A stretch of 64,000 nt of DNA from Palsa-504 sp963753225 (GCA_963753225.1 CAVWBQ010000019.1:101948-165947), one strand, 5' to 3'; shown: positions 16,466-25,451, numbered from the stretch's first letter. Program-made: numbers and translations. Notes: generated by a model not told the origin, from the sequence alone.

Positions 16466-17119
16466 TTATCGAATCCCATTTAGGTGCGCGGTGTCGTTGA
16501 ATGACCTCAACACGGCGGGGCCGTCGGCGTACCAGTCGATCTCGCAGAGGGCCGCGACGTCCAGGTGCATGCGGAAGAGCGCGGCGGGCGGGGCGAGCAG
16601 GGCGGCCGCGACCAGGGTCTTGATCGGGGTCACGTGACTGACGATGAGGACGGTCTGCCCAGCCCGTTCGGCCAATACCCGGTGCAGGGCGGCGGTGACC
16701 CGCTCGCTGACCTGGGCGAAGCTCTCACCGCCAGGCGGCGCGACTGAAGGATCGGCCAGCCACGTGGTCACCTCCGCCGGCCAGCGCTCCCGCACCTCGG
16801 CGAAGGTGAGGCCCTCCCAGGCACCGAAGTCGGTTTCCCTGAGGCCGTCGTCGGTCAGCACCGGGATGCCGGTGACCGCGGCGACCTCCTCGGCCGTGCG
16901 CACCGTGCGCTTCAGCGGCGACGCCACGATCGCGTCGATGCCCGCCGACGCCAGTCGCTTGGCGGCGGCGGCCGCCTGCCGGATCCCGGCGTCGGTAAGC
17001 GGCGCGTCGGTCAGGCCGGCGTACCGCTTCTGCACCGACATCGGCGTCTGCCCGTGCCTAAGCAGCAGGGTGACCGTGGGCTCGCCCTGGGCAGAGATCC
17101 AGTTGGTCCTGGGGCGCAC
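16466..17119 (-). CDS. histidine phosphatase (phosphoglycerate mutase fold)
   Basis: The 217 residues contain the histidine-phosphatase RHG signature (TVTLLLRHGQTPMSV, residues about 15-29), the second conserved Arg/Glu region (ASPLKRTVRTAEEVA; LRETDFGAWEGLTF) and the C-terminal catalytic His (VLIVSHVTPIKTLVAA). In many actinobacteria this domain is the C-terminal half of an RNase H/acid phosphatase (CobC-like) fusion placed just after the zinc-ribbon gene. Here the RNase H half is missing: the GTG start immediately follows the zinc-ribbon stop, and the first residues (RTNWISAQGEP) look like the usual interdomain linker. Substrate unknown; CobC-type cobalamin phosphate removal is one possibility. 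Confidence 0.85.
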   Translation of the reverse strand: MRPRTNWISAQGEPTVTLLLRHGQTPMSVQKRYAGLTDAPLTDAGIRQAAAAAKRLASAGIDAIVASPLKRTVRTAEEVAAVTGIPVLTDDGLRETDFGAWEGLTFAEVRERWPAEVTTWLADPSVAPPGGESFAQVSERVTAALHRVLAERAGQTVLIVSHVTPIKTLVAAALLAPPAALFRMHLDVAALCEIDWYADGPAVLRSFNDTAHLNGIR

Positions 17120-17869
17120 CTAGAGGCCAGACTCCGGGGCGCGAACCAGGATCCGCCTGCACTCCTCGCACCGGACCACCTCGTCGGGCGCCGAGCCCCG
17201 GATGACGTTGAGGTCCGCCGCGTTGAGGCTCAGGTGGCATCCCTCGCACCGGCCGGCCCGCAGCATGGCCGCGCCGACGCCCTTGGTCTTGCGTATCTGG
17301 TCGTAAAGCGCGAGCAGGTCGGCGGGCACGTCGGCGGCGATGCTAGCGCGCTGATCGGAGGCCTTGGCCGCCTGCTCGTCGATCTCGGCGAAGGCCGCGT
17401 CCCGCCGCGCCGCCACCTCGGCCATCTCGCCGCCGATGCTGTCCCGTCCGGTAGTCAGCTCATCCCGCTGGCTCTCGAGCGTCTCGCGCCGCTCCATCAG
17501 CTCGAGCACGACCTCCTCTAGGTCGCCCTGCCTGCGATGCAGGTTCTCGATCTCTGACTGCAGGCTCGCGAGCTCACGCGCGGCCGAGACCTGCCCGGCG
17601 TCCAGCCGGGCCCGGTCCCGCTCGATCCTGGTCCGGACCTGGTCCACGTCACGTTCGGCCCGGTTCTGCTCCCGGCTCAGGTCGCCGAGCTCGGTTTCGG
17701 TCGCCACCAGGGCGTCCTTGAGCTCGCCGGCCCTGGTTTCCAGGCCGGCCAGCTCGGTAACTTCGGGTAGGCCGCGCCTGCGGTGGTCGAGGCGGCCGAG
17801 CTCGGCGTCCAAGTCGGCCAGTTCGAGCAGGCGGAGCTGGATCTGCGGTGATGCCTTCACGGGTCCCAA
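17120..17869 (-). CDS. C4 zinc-ribbon coiled-coil protein
   Basis: Residues about 10-170 are a long heptad-rich coiled coil (LLELADLDAELGRLDHRRRG; LQSEIENLHRRQGDLEEVVL). The C-terminus is a four-cysteine zinc ribbon (GRCEGCHLS ... VVRCEECRRILV). This is the family often called zinc ribbon / nucleic-acid-binding protein, usually found with nif3 and the RNase H-phosphatase gene in actinobacteria. Its stop abuts the phosphatase start, so the two are one operon. Nif3 is not seen upstream: the neighbouring gene is divergent. Precise function is unknown. Confidence 0.9.
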   Translation of the reverse strand: MGPVKASPQIQLRLLELADLDAELGRLDHRRRGLPEVTELAGLETRAGELKDALVATETELGDLSREQNRAERDVDQVRTRIERDRARLDAGQVSAARELASLQSEIENLHRRQGDLEEVVLELMERRETLESQRDELTTGRDSIGGEMAEVAARRDAAFAEIDEQAAKASDQRASIAADVPADLLALYDQIRKTKGVGAAMLRAGRCEGCHLSLNAADLNVIRGSAPDEVVRCEECRRILVRAPESGL

Positions 17870-17913
17870 CGTTAGTCGCCCCGGAGGACTGTGTCGCGTG
17901 GTAGACCTGCGCC

Positions 17914-18414
17914 ATGGAGATCCCTCACGTCAGCCGGCCCCACATGCCGGGTTACGGCATCGCCGGACCGACCGAGGGCAGCGGACTCCTGCACTGGTCG
18001 TGGGCGGCGGAGCGGCTGACGGCGGCGCGCAACTACTGGGTCGCCACGGTCTGGCCGGACGGACGGCCGCACATCATGCCGGTCTGGGGCATGTGGGACG
18101 ACAGCACGCTGTGGTTCACGAGCAGCGCCGGTTCCCGGAAGGTCCTTAACCTGACCGCAGACCCGCGGTGCTGCGTCACCACCGAGGACGCCGCGGATCC
18201 CGTGATCATCGAGGGCACCGCGCACATCTCCACCGAACTGCCCGTGCTGCGCCGGGTGGTCGACCTGATGAACGCCAAGTACCGGACGGACTACCGGGTC
18301 GACTTCCTCGATCCGGCCAAGAACGCCACCATCGGGGTCCGGCCCCGCCGGGTGTTCAGCATGCGGGCCGGCGACTTCGCCGGATCCCCCACACGCTGGA
18401 CCTTCGAGGAGTAG
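17914..18414 (+). CDS. pyridoxamine 5'-phosphate oxidase-family flavin/F420-binding protein
   Basis: The 166-residue protein has the split-barrel fold marks of the PPOX family: AARNYWVATVWPDGRPHIMP near residue 40, a WDDSTLWFTSSAGSRKVLNL strand, and VIIEGTAHIS. In actinobacteria many such proteins bind F420 or FMN and reduce small substrates. There is no distinguishing substrate motif. Divergent from the zinc-ribbon gene, with 44 bp between starts. Confidence 0.8.
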   Translation: MEIPHVSRPHMPGYGIAGPTEGSGLLHWSWAAERLTAARNYWVATVWPDGRPHIMPVWGMWDDSTLWFTSSAGSRKVLNLTADPRCCVTTEDAADPVIIEGTAHISTELPVLRRVVDLMNAKYRTDYRVDFLDPAKNATIGVRPRRVFSMRAGDFAGSPTRWTFEE

Positions 18415-18499
18415 CGGTAATAAGAGCGCAACCTTCGCGGAGCTAACGAAACGCCGTAAGCAGGTAGCGTGGAAGCGCGCTTACCCGCGACATTCCGCC

Positions 18500-20314
18500 A
18501 TGAGATCAGCTTCCGCCTCCGCAGGCCACCAGCCCCGGGCTCCATATGCCCTGGCCGGGGCCGTGGCAGGCATGCTCGCGGCGGCGGTCGCGATCGGCGC
18601 GGCACAGCTCGTCGCCGGGCTCACGGTCCCGGCCAGCTCGCCGGTAATCGCGGTCGGCCAGGCCGCCATCGACCTCACGCCGCCGCCGGTCAAGGACTTC
18701 GCCATCTCCGCGTTCGGTACGGCGGACAAGACCGTGCTGCTCGGCGGGATCCTGGTGGTGCTCGCCCTGTACGCCGCCGTGGTCGGCATCCTGGCGGTGC
18801 ACCGGCTGGCATTCGGCATGTGGGGGCTCGGGCTGTTCGCCTTTATCGGCCTGATGGCCGCCGTGACCAGGCCCGACTCCACAGCGGAGTACATCTGGCC
18901 CAGCCTGGCCGGCGCGGCGGCCGGGGCGTTCGCGCTGGCCAGGCTGGCCGGCGCGGCGAGACGGCTGCCCCGGGCGCGGCCGCGCGGCCGCGCCGGCACC
19001 GGGCCCGTGCCGCTAGGCCCGTCCAGGCCCGCGCCGGAGACCCTGACCCCGCCGGACCTGCCGGTTCCCCCGGCCGAGCCGGTTCCCCCGGCCGCGGCCG
19101 GACCCGGTCCGAAGGCGGCCGGCAGCCGTCCCGGGGCGGCCACGCCCGGACAGCCGAACGGTCCCCGGGAAACCCCCGGGGACGCCACGGATTACTCCTT
19201 TACCTTCCTTCCCAACCCCGACGACCCCGGGCCGCCCCGCGGGCCTGACCGGCGGCGGTTCCTGGTCAGCAGCGGGATAGCCGCGGCCGCCGCGGCCGCC
19301 GGCACATTCGCCGGGCGCGAGCTGGCCACACGGCGCGACGTCACCCTGGCGCGGAACGCGCTGCACCTTCCCCGGCCAGCGGTTACCGCACCACCGCTCC
19401 CGGCAGGCAGCGACCTGCACATCCCCGGCCTCAGCTCGTTCATCACCCCCAATGACAGCTTCTACCGGGTCGACACCGCCCTGCTGCTGCCCCAGGTGGA
19501 CCCGGCGACCTGGCAGCTGCGGATCCACGGGATGGTGCAGCGGGAGGTCACCATCACCTTCGCCGAGTTGCTCAGGCGCCCGCTCATCGAGGACTACGTC
19601 ACGCTTACCTGCGTGTCCGACCCCGTGGGCGGCCCCTACGTGGGCAACGCGAAGTGGCTCGGGGCCAAGCTGGCCGACCTGATCAGGCAGGCCCGCCCGC
19701 GGGCGGGCGCCAGCCAGCTGCTGTGCACCTCGGTCGATGGGTTCACCTCGGGCACTCCGCTGCAAGTCGTGCTGGACGGACGGGACGCGCTGCTCGCCGT
19801 CGCGATGAACGGCACGGCGCTGCCCGTGGAGCACGGCTTCCCGGCGCGGATGGTGATCCCCGGCTTGTACGGCTACGTGTCGGCGACCAAGTGGGTCACC
19901 GACATCGAGGTCACCACGTTCGCCGCCGCCACGCCCTACTGGGCGGAACGCGGCTGGTCACAGCAGGCGCCGATTAAGACCGAGTCCAGGATCGACGTAC
20001 CTGCGATCGGCTCGACGCTGCGTCCGGGGCCGACGCAAGTGGCCGGGGTGGCCTGGGCCCAGCACAAGGGCGTCGCCGCCGTCGAAGTCCGGGTCGACCG
20101 CGGCCCGTGGCACGAGGCGCGGCTGGCCGCGGTCCCCGACATCGATACCTGGCGGCAGTGGGTATGGGAATGGCAAGCCACCCGGGGCAACCACCTGCTC
20201 GAGGCCCGCGCCACCGACAAGACCGGCTATACCCAGACCGCGGTGCAGGCCCAGCCGCCGCCGAACGGCGCCTCCGGCTACCCCTCCGCCGCCGTCACCG
20301 TCCGCGGATCCTGA
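18500..20314 (+). CDS. membrane-anchored molybdopterin oxidoreductase (sulfite-oxidase fold)
   Basis: The 604-residue protein starts with four membrane helices (about 16-40, 74-96, 101-119 and 128-148), a Pro-rich linker and a twin-Arg-like segment (RRRFLVSSGIAAAAAAAG, about 250-268). The sulfite-oxidase-type Moco domain follows (about 310-480: SFYRVDTALLLPQVDPATWQ; DYVTLTCVSDPVGGPYVGNA; KWLGAKLADLIRQ), where the Cys of TLTCVSDPVGG is the expected molybdenum ligand. The C-terminal dimerisation domain (QVAGVAWAQHKGVAAVEVRV) completes it. The catalytic part would face outside. Such proteins are actinobacterial sulfite-oxidase relatives whose substrates are mostly unknown. Its 3' end overlaps the convergent PfpI gene by 37 bp. 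Confidence 0.9.
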   Translation: MRSASASAGHQPRAPYALAGAVAGMLAAAVAIGAAQLVAGLTVPASSPVIAVGQAAIDLTPPPVKDFAISAFGTADKTVLLGGILVVLALYAAVVGILAVHRLAFGMWGLGLFAFIGLMAAVTRPDSTAEYIWPSLAGAAAGAFALARLAGAARRLPRARPRGRAGTGPVPLGPSRPAPETLTPPDLPVPPAEPVPPAAAGPGPKAAGSRPGAATPGQPNGPRETPGDATDYSFTFLPNPDDPGPPRGPDRRRFLVSSGIAAAAAAAGTFAGRELATRRDVTLARNALHLPRPAVTAPPLPAGSDLHIPGLSSFITPNDSFYRVDTALLLPQVDPATWQLRIHGMVQREVTITFAELLRRPLIEDYVTLTCVSDPVGGPYVGNAKWLGAKLADLIRQARPRAGASQLLCTSVDGFTSGTPLQVVLDGRDALLAVAMNGTALPVEHGFPARMVIPGLYGYVSATKWVTDIEVTTFAAATPYWAERGWSQQAPIKTESRIDVPAIGSTLRPGPTQVAGVAWAQHKGVAAVEVRVDRGPWHEARLAAVPDIDTWRQWVWEWQATRGNHLLEARATDKTGYTQTAVQAQPPPNGASGYPSAAVTVRGS

Positions 20315-21057
20315 TCTATGAGCAGGTCGCGGAACCTGCGGGCGAACAGGTACGCATCGCCCGGCCAGCGGGCGGACACATAGTTACGGTCGTGCACCGT
20401 GAAGGCGGGGCCGTCGTCGGCGGCGGTGCCGCGCGCCGACAGCGTGACCGGCCCGCGCTCGAACTGGGTGTCCGGGTCGGCCAGCGCGGCCCGCACCTCG
20501 TCCTCGACGTAGGCCGGGTAGGTGCGGTAGTAGCGGCCCAGCCGCCACGCGGTTGACACGTAGGCCGAACGCTCCATGTACTTCGGCAGGCAGGTGGTGC
20601 GGCGGTCGGCCAGGACGCTGCGCCCGGTGCCCGGGTCGCGGGTGCGCGCCAGCACCAGGACGCCGTGGCAGATCGCGCCGACCGGGCGGTTCAGCCGCCA
20701 GAACCGGGCGACCTGCTCGCTGAGCACGGGCGAGCCGAGGTACTGCCGCATACCGGGGGCGTGCCCGCCCGGCAGGAGCAGCCCGTCGAAGCCGGCCGGG
20801 TCCAGGTCGGCCCAGCCCGCTGTCGCGCCGAACTCCGGCGCCTGGACCAGCTCGTAGTACCGCTTCCTGGCCTCTGGCGCCGCGCCGAGCCGGCCGAACA
20901 GCACGCCGGTGAGCAGCCGGGGATCCGCGGCAGGTACCGTGCCCGCCTTCTCGGTGGCGAAGATTACCTCGTGGCCGGCCTCGCGCAGCACCGCCCATGG
21001 CACCGCAACCTCAGTGACGTCGAAGTCCCGGTCCGGCAGGGGCAGCAGCACGCGCAC
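20278..21057 (-). CDS. DJ-1/PfpI-family class I glutamine-amidotransferase-like protein
   Basis: The fold is recognised by MRVLLPLPDRDFDVTEVAVP, the FDGLLLPGGHAPGMRQYL strand and the nucleophile elbow NRPVGAICHGVLVLA, where Cys is the expected catalytic or redox residue (about residue 134). DJ-1/PfpI members include proteases, glyoxalases and chaperones; nothing here points to one. The start is GTG at 21057. Divergent from the DUF885 gene, with 54 bp between them that must hold both promoters. Confidence 0.85.
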   Translation of the reverse strand: MRVLLPLPDRDFDVTEVAVPWAVLREAGHEVIFATEKAGTVPAADPRLLTGVLFGRLGAAPEARKRYYELVQAPEFGATAGWADLDPAGFDGLLLPGGHAPGMRQYLGSPVLSEQVARFWRLNRPVGAICHGVLVLARTRDPGTGRSVLADRRTTCLPKYMERSAYVSTAWRLGRYYRTYPAYVEDEVRAALADPDTQFERGPVTLSARGTAADDGPAFTVHDRNYVSARWPGDAYLFARRFRDLLIDQDPRTVTAAEG

Positions 21058-21111
21058 CGCGCCATCATCTCATTCGCTACGGTTGGGCGGGGCGGAGAGA
21101 ACGGAGGCGTG

Positions 21112-22758
21112 ATGAGCACGGATGCTGAGTTCGCCCGGCTGGCCCGCGAGTACCTCGACGACCGGGCCGAACGGCACCCGGACGCCGCCACCGGCCTGGG
21201 CGACCACCGGCACGACGCCCGCCTGCCCGACTCGTCGGCGCGGGCCCTGGCCGACGAGCGCCGCGCGCTGGACGGCTGGGCCGCCCGGCTCGACGCGCTC
21301 GACTGCGGCGCCCTGTCGGCCGAGCACCAGGTGGACGCCGCGATGATGGCGGACAGCGTGGCCCGGCGGGTGTTCGAGATCGGCGAACTGCGCGAGCACG
21401 CCTGGAACCCGCTGCTCGCCAACCCGGGCAGGGCCCTCTACCAGCTGCTGGCCCGGGACTTCGCGCCGCTGCCCGACCGGCTGGGTTCGGTCGCCGGGAG
21501 GCTGGCGGAGGTTCCCGGGGCGCTGGCCGAGGCCAGGCGGCAGCTCGGGCGGATGCCCCGGGTACACCTGGAGACTGCGATCGGGCAGTTTGACGGCACG
21601 ATCGGGCTGGTCAGCAAGGAGATAGACGCCGCGCTCGAGGTCGCGCCCCAGTGCGCCGCCCAGCTCGCGCAGGTCCGCCCGGCCGCGTTGGAGGCGCTGA
21701 CCGGGCACCGGGCCTGGCTGTCCGCGCAGCTCGCTGAGGCGGACGGCTTCGCCGATCCGAGGATCGGGCCGGAGCGGTTCGCCCGGAAGCTGTCGCTCAC
21801 GCTGAGCGCCGCGGCGGACGCGGACACCATCCTGGCCCGGGCCGAGGCCGACCTGGACCGGGTCAGCGAGCAGATCACGGAGCTGGCCGCGAAGATCAGC
21901 GGCGCGGCCGGGCCCGGCGTCGTCCGGCAGGTGCTCGGCCGGCTGGCCGAAGACGTGCCAGAAGACGCCACGATCCTGGAGTTCTGCCAGGCGGCCCTGG
22001 CCGCGCAGACCGCGTTCGTGACCGACCGCCGCATGATCACGGTCTACGACGACCCGATCGAGCTGATCCCGATGCCGGAGATCGACCGGGGGGTCGCGGT
22101 GGCCTATTGCGACTCCCCGGGCCCGCTCGAGCCGGTGCCGCAGCCCACGTTCATCGCGGTCTCGCCGACACCCACCGACTGGACGGCCGAGCGGGTCGCC
22201 TCGTTCTACCGTGAGTACAACCGGCACCTGGTGCACGACCTGATGGTGCACGAGGCCATGCCCGGCCACTACCTGCAGCTGCAGCACTCCCGCCGGTTCT
22301 CCGGTTCGGACACCGCGATCCGGGCGGCGCTGCGGTCAGGGGCGTTCACCGAGGGATGGGCGGTCTACGCCGAACGGATCATGACGGAGCAGGAGTACCC
22401 GGGTGAGGGCGACCCGCGCGCGGTGCGGATGCAGCAGCTCAAGATGCAGCTCCGGATGACCATCAACGCGATCCTGGACGCCAGGATCCACGCTCATGGC
22501 ATGACCGAGGCCGAGGCTATGGCGCTGATGGCCGACCGCGGCTACCAGGAGGAGGGCGAGGCGGCAGGCAAGTGGCGGCGGGCCCAGCTCACTTCGGCCC
22601 AGCTGTCCACGTACTACGTCGGGTACTGCGAGGTCTCCGACCTGGCGGCCGACCTCAGGGCGGCCGACCCCGGCCTGACCGACCAGCAGCTGCACGACCG
22701 GATGCTGGCGCACGGCTCGCCGCCGGTCCGGCTGCTGCGCACGCTGATCGCGGCGTAG
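21112..22758 (+). CDS. DUF885 metallopeptidase-like protein
   Basis: ATG 21112 is chosen because GGAGG lies 5-9 bases upstream and translation opens with the domain (MSTDAEFARLAREYLDDRAE). The 548 residues belong to DUF885, a presumed zinc carboxypeptidase-like family. The HExxxxH-type motif is DLMVHEAMPGHYLQLQHS (about residue 375), followed by a glutamate in AFTEGWAVYAERIM. Substrate unknown. No signal peptide, so it acts in the cytoplasm. Confidence 0.85.
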   Translation: MSTDAEFARLAREYLDDRAERHPDAATGLGDHRHDARLPDSSARALADERRALDGWAARLDALDCGALSAEHQVDAAMMADSVARRVFEIGELREHAWNPLLANPGRALYQLLARDFAPLPDRLGSVAGRLAEVPGALAEARRQLGRMPRVHLETAIGQFDGTIGLVSKEIDAALEVAPQCAAQLAQVRPAALEALTGHRAWLSAQLAEADGFADPRIGPERFARKLSLTLSAAADADTILARAEADLDRVSEQITELAAKISGAAGPGVVRQVLGRLAEDVPEDATILEFCQAALAAQTAFVTDRRMITVYDDPIELIPMPEIDRGVAVAYCDSPGPLEPVPQPTFIAVSPTPTDWTAERVASFYREYNRHLVHDLMVHEAMPGHYLQLQHSRRFSGSDTAIRAALRSGAFTEGWAVYAERIMTEQEYPGEGDPRAVRMQQLKMQLRMTINAILDARIHAHGMTEAEAMALMADRGYQEEGEAAGKWRRAQLTSAQLSTYYVGYCEVSDLAADLRAADPGLTDQQLHDRMLAHGSPPVRLLRTLIAA

Positions 22759-22765
22759 CGCTGCC

Positions 22766-22810
22766 CGTACCTAGACCGGTTCCGCCGTCAGGGGTCCCGA
22801 TCTAGGTACG
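22766..22810. terminator. 10-bp inverted repeat after the DUF885 gene
   Basis: CGTACCTAGA (22766-22775) and TCTAGGTACG (22801-22810) are a perfect inverted repeat separated by 25 bases, 7 bp beyond the stop. It may end the transcript, though the loop is long. Confidence 0.45.
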
Positions 22811-22871
22811 TAAATGGGTTATTCCACCAACGCGGTCCGGTGACCTAGAGGCCAGACTGAAAATAGCTGGG

Positions 22872-22899
22872 CCGCTCCGGAGGGAACCTCCGGCAGCGG
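22872..22899. terminator. GC-rich hairpin between convergent genes
   Basis: CCGCTCCGGAGG / CCTCCGGCAGCGG pairs with one bulge and a GAA loop. It sits between the DUF885 gene and the oppositely oriented yidC-like gene, so it can terminate both. Confidence 0.6.
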
Positions 22900-22960
22900 G
22901 ATCCGCGGTCGGTGCTGAGAGCGGTCCAGCCTTACCGGCTAGCTTCCCTGACCCTCCTGG

Positions 22961-23776
22961 TCAGGCCTTCTGGACCCGGCGGCCGACCCGGGCTTCCTGG
23001 CTGTGCGGGGGATGGCGATCTGAGTCCGTTGCGGCGACGGCTGATCGCGAGTAGAGCATCCGCTCGGCCAGGGACCAGGCCAGCGAGGTGAGCAGGTAGA
23101 TCCCGGCCGCCAGCGGCGCGAACGCGGCGATGACCACGGTCAGGTACGGCAGCACGCTGACCAGCAACCCGGGGATGCCCGTGGCCCCCGTGGCGGGCGT
23201 GGTCCCCGTGGCGGGCGAGGCGCCAGTCGCCCTGGCCGTCATCAGCCTGCCGAGCCGGGCGGACAGCCAGCACAGGCCCGCCAGCAGCGCGAACAGGCCG
23301 AGGAAGACCGCGCCCTGCGCGCTGGCCGGACCGGCGCCGCTCAGCCAGTGCGCGCCGAGCGGCACGCCGAGCAGGTCGTGGGTGAGCAGTGTGTTCGCCG
23401 TCCCGCCGACCGTCGGCGACCGGAACAACAGGTACATGACCGACAGGAACGGCCACTGGAGCAGCAGCGGGGCGAAGCCGGCGAACATGCTGGTGCCTTC
23501 ACGCTTATACAGCGCGGACATCTCGCGCTGCAGCCGCTCCGGCTGCTTGCCGTACCGCTGGCGCAGCGCCACCAGCTGCGGGGCCAGCCGGGCCTGGACG
23601 GCCTGCCCGCGCAGGGCGCGCAGGCTGAGCGGCATGAGCAGGAGCCGGACCGCCATCGTGAAGGCGATGATCGCGGCGACGGCGGCCAGGCCGCCGAGAA
23701 CGGGCGTGAGGATACCGGTCAGCCCGGAGACAAGGTGGTACGCGGCGTCCACCGGGACGCCAAGGAAACTCGACAT
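22961..23776 (-). CDS. YidC/Oxa1-family membrane insertase paralog
   Basis: The 271 residues have an N-terminal helix without signal peptide, the YidC core (AFTMAVRLLLMPLSLRALRG with the conserved Arg in helix 1; MSALYKREGTSMFAGFAPLL; QWPFLSVMYLLFRSP) and three further helices. It lacks the large N-terminal domain of proteobacterial YidC and the long basic C-terminal tail of the main insertase. It looks like the accessory actinobacterial paralog often paired with DUF6412. A Pro/Ala/Gly/Thr repeat (TGASPATGTTPATGATG) fills a loop. Role: insertion of a subset of membrane proteins. Confidence 0.85.
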   Translation of the reverse strand: MSSFLGVPVDAAYHLVSGLTGILTPVLGGLAAVAAIIAFTMAVRLLLMPLSLRALRGQAVQARLAPQLVALRQRYGKQPERLQREMSALYKREGTSMFAGFAPLLLQWPFLSVMYLLFRSPTVGGTANTLLTHDLLGVPLGAHWLSGAGPASAQGAVFLGLFALLAGLCWLSARLGRLMTARATGASPATGTTPATGATGIPGLLVSVLPYLTVVIAAFAPLAAGIYLLTSLAWSLAERMLYSRSAVAATDSDRHPPHSQEARVGRRVQKA

Positions 23777-23862
23777 GAGGAAACGGCCTTCCAGCTACGA
23801 CGGGATATGGGCTGGAGGCGGCCGCGAAATCCGCGGGTCAGCGAGGCTGTTAGCGGGAGCTG

Positions 23863-24189
23863 TCAGCAGGAAAGGGCGGCCGCCGGGGCCGCCGATGGTG
23901 CTCTGGGCCTGGACCGGCCCGCCGCGTCGGGATCGCGCTGGCGCAAGAATGCCGCGCCCCAGGACTTCTCCCGCAGCGCCGAGGCGCGGCGGACCATCGG
24001 GAGCGCGGCGGTCGTCCGGGACAGGCTGGCCACCGAGGTGAGCAGGGCCAGAACCGCCGCGAACATGGCCCCGGCCAGGACAGCCGTGGCCAGCGCGGTC
24101 AGGCCGGAGGGGCTGACCGCGAGCTGAGCGAGGTCGCGCAGCAGCCCGGCCAGCATGGCCAGCACGCCACCGAGCACCGTCATCGCCAC
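23863..24189 (-). CDS. DUF6412-type small membrane protein
   Basis: The 108-residue protein has two predicted helices (MTVLGGVLAMLAGLLRDLAQ region and LATAVLAGAMFAAVLALLTS) followed by basic, Pro/Ala-rich residues with REKSWGAAFLRQRDPDAAGR. The WGxxFLRQRDPDAAGRxRPRAP signature is typical of the DUF6412 family, which I know next to yidC-like genes. It lies 86 bp upstream of the yidC paralog on the same strand. Function unknown; a partner or regulator of the insertase is an inference. Confidence 0.7.
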   Translation of the reverse strand: MAMTVLGGVLAMLAGLLRDLAQLAVSPSGLTALATAVLAGAMFAAVLALLTSVASLSRTTAALPMVRRASALREKSWGAAFLRQRDPDAAGRSRPRAPSAAPAAALSC

Positions 24190-24227
24190 CCCGTCCTGGA
24201 GAGGGAATCTGGTTTCAGGTTACGCCG

Positions 24228-25445
24228 TCAGGCAAGCTCCGCGACCGCGGCCAGCAGGCGGTCGACGTCGGCCTGGTCGTTGTAGTGGACCAGGCCGGCC
24301 CGGACCGCACCGCCCGAGTCCCGCAGGCCGAGCGCGCCGGCCAGTTCCCAGGCGTAGTTGTCGCCGTTCCAGACGTTGACCTGGCGCGCGGCCAGGTGCT
24401 CGGCGACCTGCCGGGGTGTCCGGCCGGCCACGGTGAAGAACGCGGTCGGGGCCCTGCGGGCGGCCCGGCCGTACAGCGTCACGTGCTCCATCGCGGCCAG
24501 GCCGTCGAGCAGCCCGGCGAACAGCGTTGTCTCGTACTCCTCGACGGCGGCCATCGAGGCCAGCAGTCGCTGCCGCCTGGTGGCGGCGACGAGATCCGGC
24601 CCGTAGCCGAGCGAGGCGAGGTGCTCCACCGCGGCCACGACCCCGGCCAGGTCGGCGAAGGCGGCGGTGCCGCGCTCGAACCGGCCGGGCACGCCCGCGG
24701 GAGCCGGCGCGAGCTTGTCCGGATGAAGGTTGTCGAGCAGGGCCGGGTCGGCGACCACGGTGCCGATGTGCGGGCCGGACCACTTGTAGGCGCTGGTGGC
24801 GTAGAAGTCGGCGCCGAGCGCCTCGACGTCCACCGGCACGTGCGGGGTGGCGTGCACGCCGTCCACGTAGACCAGCGCGCCGACCGCGTGCGCGGCCGCT
24901 GCGATGGCCGCCAGGTCCGGCCGGGTGCCGACGACGTTGCTGGCCGCGGTGACCGCGACCAGCCGGGTGCGCTCGGACAGCAGCTCACCGTACTGGGCGG
25001 CCGGCAGTTCGGTGGTCGCCAGGTCGACCTCGGCCCACCGTACCGTGGCACCGCGCCGCGCGGCGGCCTGCACCCAGGGCCTGATGTTGGCGTCGTGGTC
25101 GAGCCGGGACACCACGATCTCGTCCCCTCGCTCCCAGCGCCGGGACAGCGCCTCGGCCAGCCGGTAGGTGAGGGTGGTCATGTTCGGGCCGAGGACGACC
25201 CCGTCCGGGCTACCGCCGGTCAGGTCGGCCAGGGCCTGGCGGCACTCGGCCACGATGGAGCCGGAGCGGTCGCTGGCCGGGAAGGTGCCGCCGACGTTGC
25301 CGATGCCGCCGCGGTAGGCGTCGGCGATCGCGTCGATGACCGTCGCGGGAACCTGGGTGCCCGCGGCGCCGTCCAGGTAGGCGAATCCGTCGCTCAGCGC
25401 CGGGTAGGCCGCCCGGACGCGCTTCACATCAAAGATCACGAACAA
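24228..25445 (-). CDS. class V aminotransferase, cysteine-desulfurase-like
   Basis: The 405-residue PLP enzyme reads AYPALSDGFAYLDGAAGTQ, VVLGPNMTTLTYRLAEAL, SRLDHDANIRPWVQAAARRG, VDGVHATPHVPVDVEALGAD and the PLP-lysine motif FYATSAYKWSGPHIG. It matches the cysteine desulfurase-like TIGR01976-type branch rather than IscS/SufS. The mobile cysteine loop of true desulfurases is not evident, so a desulfurase role is doubtful. The frame starts at TTG; a GTG six bases later is an alternative. It is not close to the ergothioneine operon, but EgtE is of this superfamily, so that activity cannot be excluded. Confidence 0.85.
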   Translation of the reverse strand: MFVIFDVKRVRAAYPALSDGFAYLDGAAGTQVPATVIDAIADAYRGGIGNVGGTFPASDRSGSIVAECRQALADLTGGSPDGVVLGPNMTTLTYRLAEALSRRWERGDEIVVSRLDHDANIRPWVQAAARRGATVRWAEVDLATTELPAAQYGELLSERTRLVAVTAASNVVGTRPDLAAIAAAAHAVGALVYVDGVHATPHVPVDVEALGADFYATSAYKWSGPHIGTVVADPALLDNLHPDKLAPAPAGVPGRFERGTAAFADLAGVVAAVEHLASLGYGPDLVAATRRQRLLASMAAVEEYETTLFAGLLDGLAAMEHVTLYGRAARRAPTAFFTVAGRTPRQVAEHLAARQVNVWNGDNYAWELAGALGLRDSGGAVRAGLVHYNDQADVDRLLAAVAELA

Positions 25446-25451
25446 AAGACT

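Noticed and set aside
18469..19248. A 259-codon frame inside the molybdopterin oxidoreductase gene
   Set aside because: Arg/Gly-rich shadow with no motif; the host frame has clear helices and Moco ligands.
17118..22858. Repeated ACCTAGAGGCCAGACT at 17118-17133 and 22843-22858
   Set aside because: A single 16-base match in 64 kb is within chance expectation and one copy is coding; no structure links the two.
22759..22960. A riboswitch in the gap after the DUF885 gene
   Set aside because: The gap is downstream of both flanking genes, so the hairpins are better explained as terminators.
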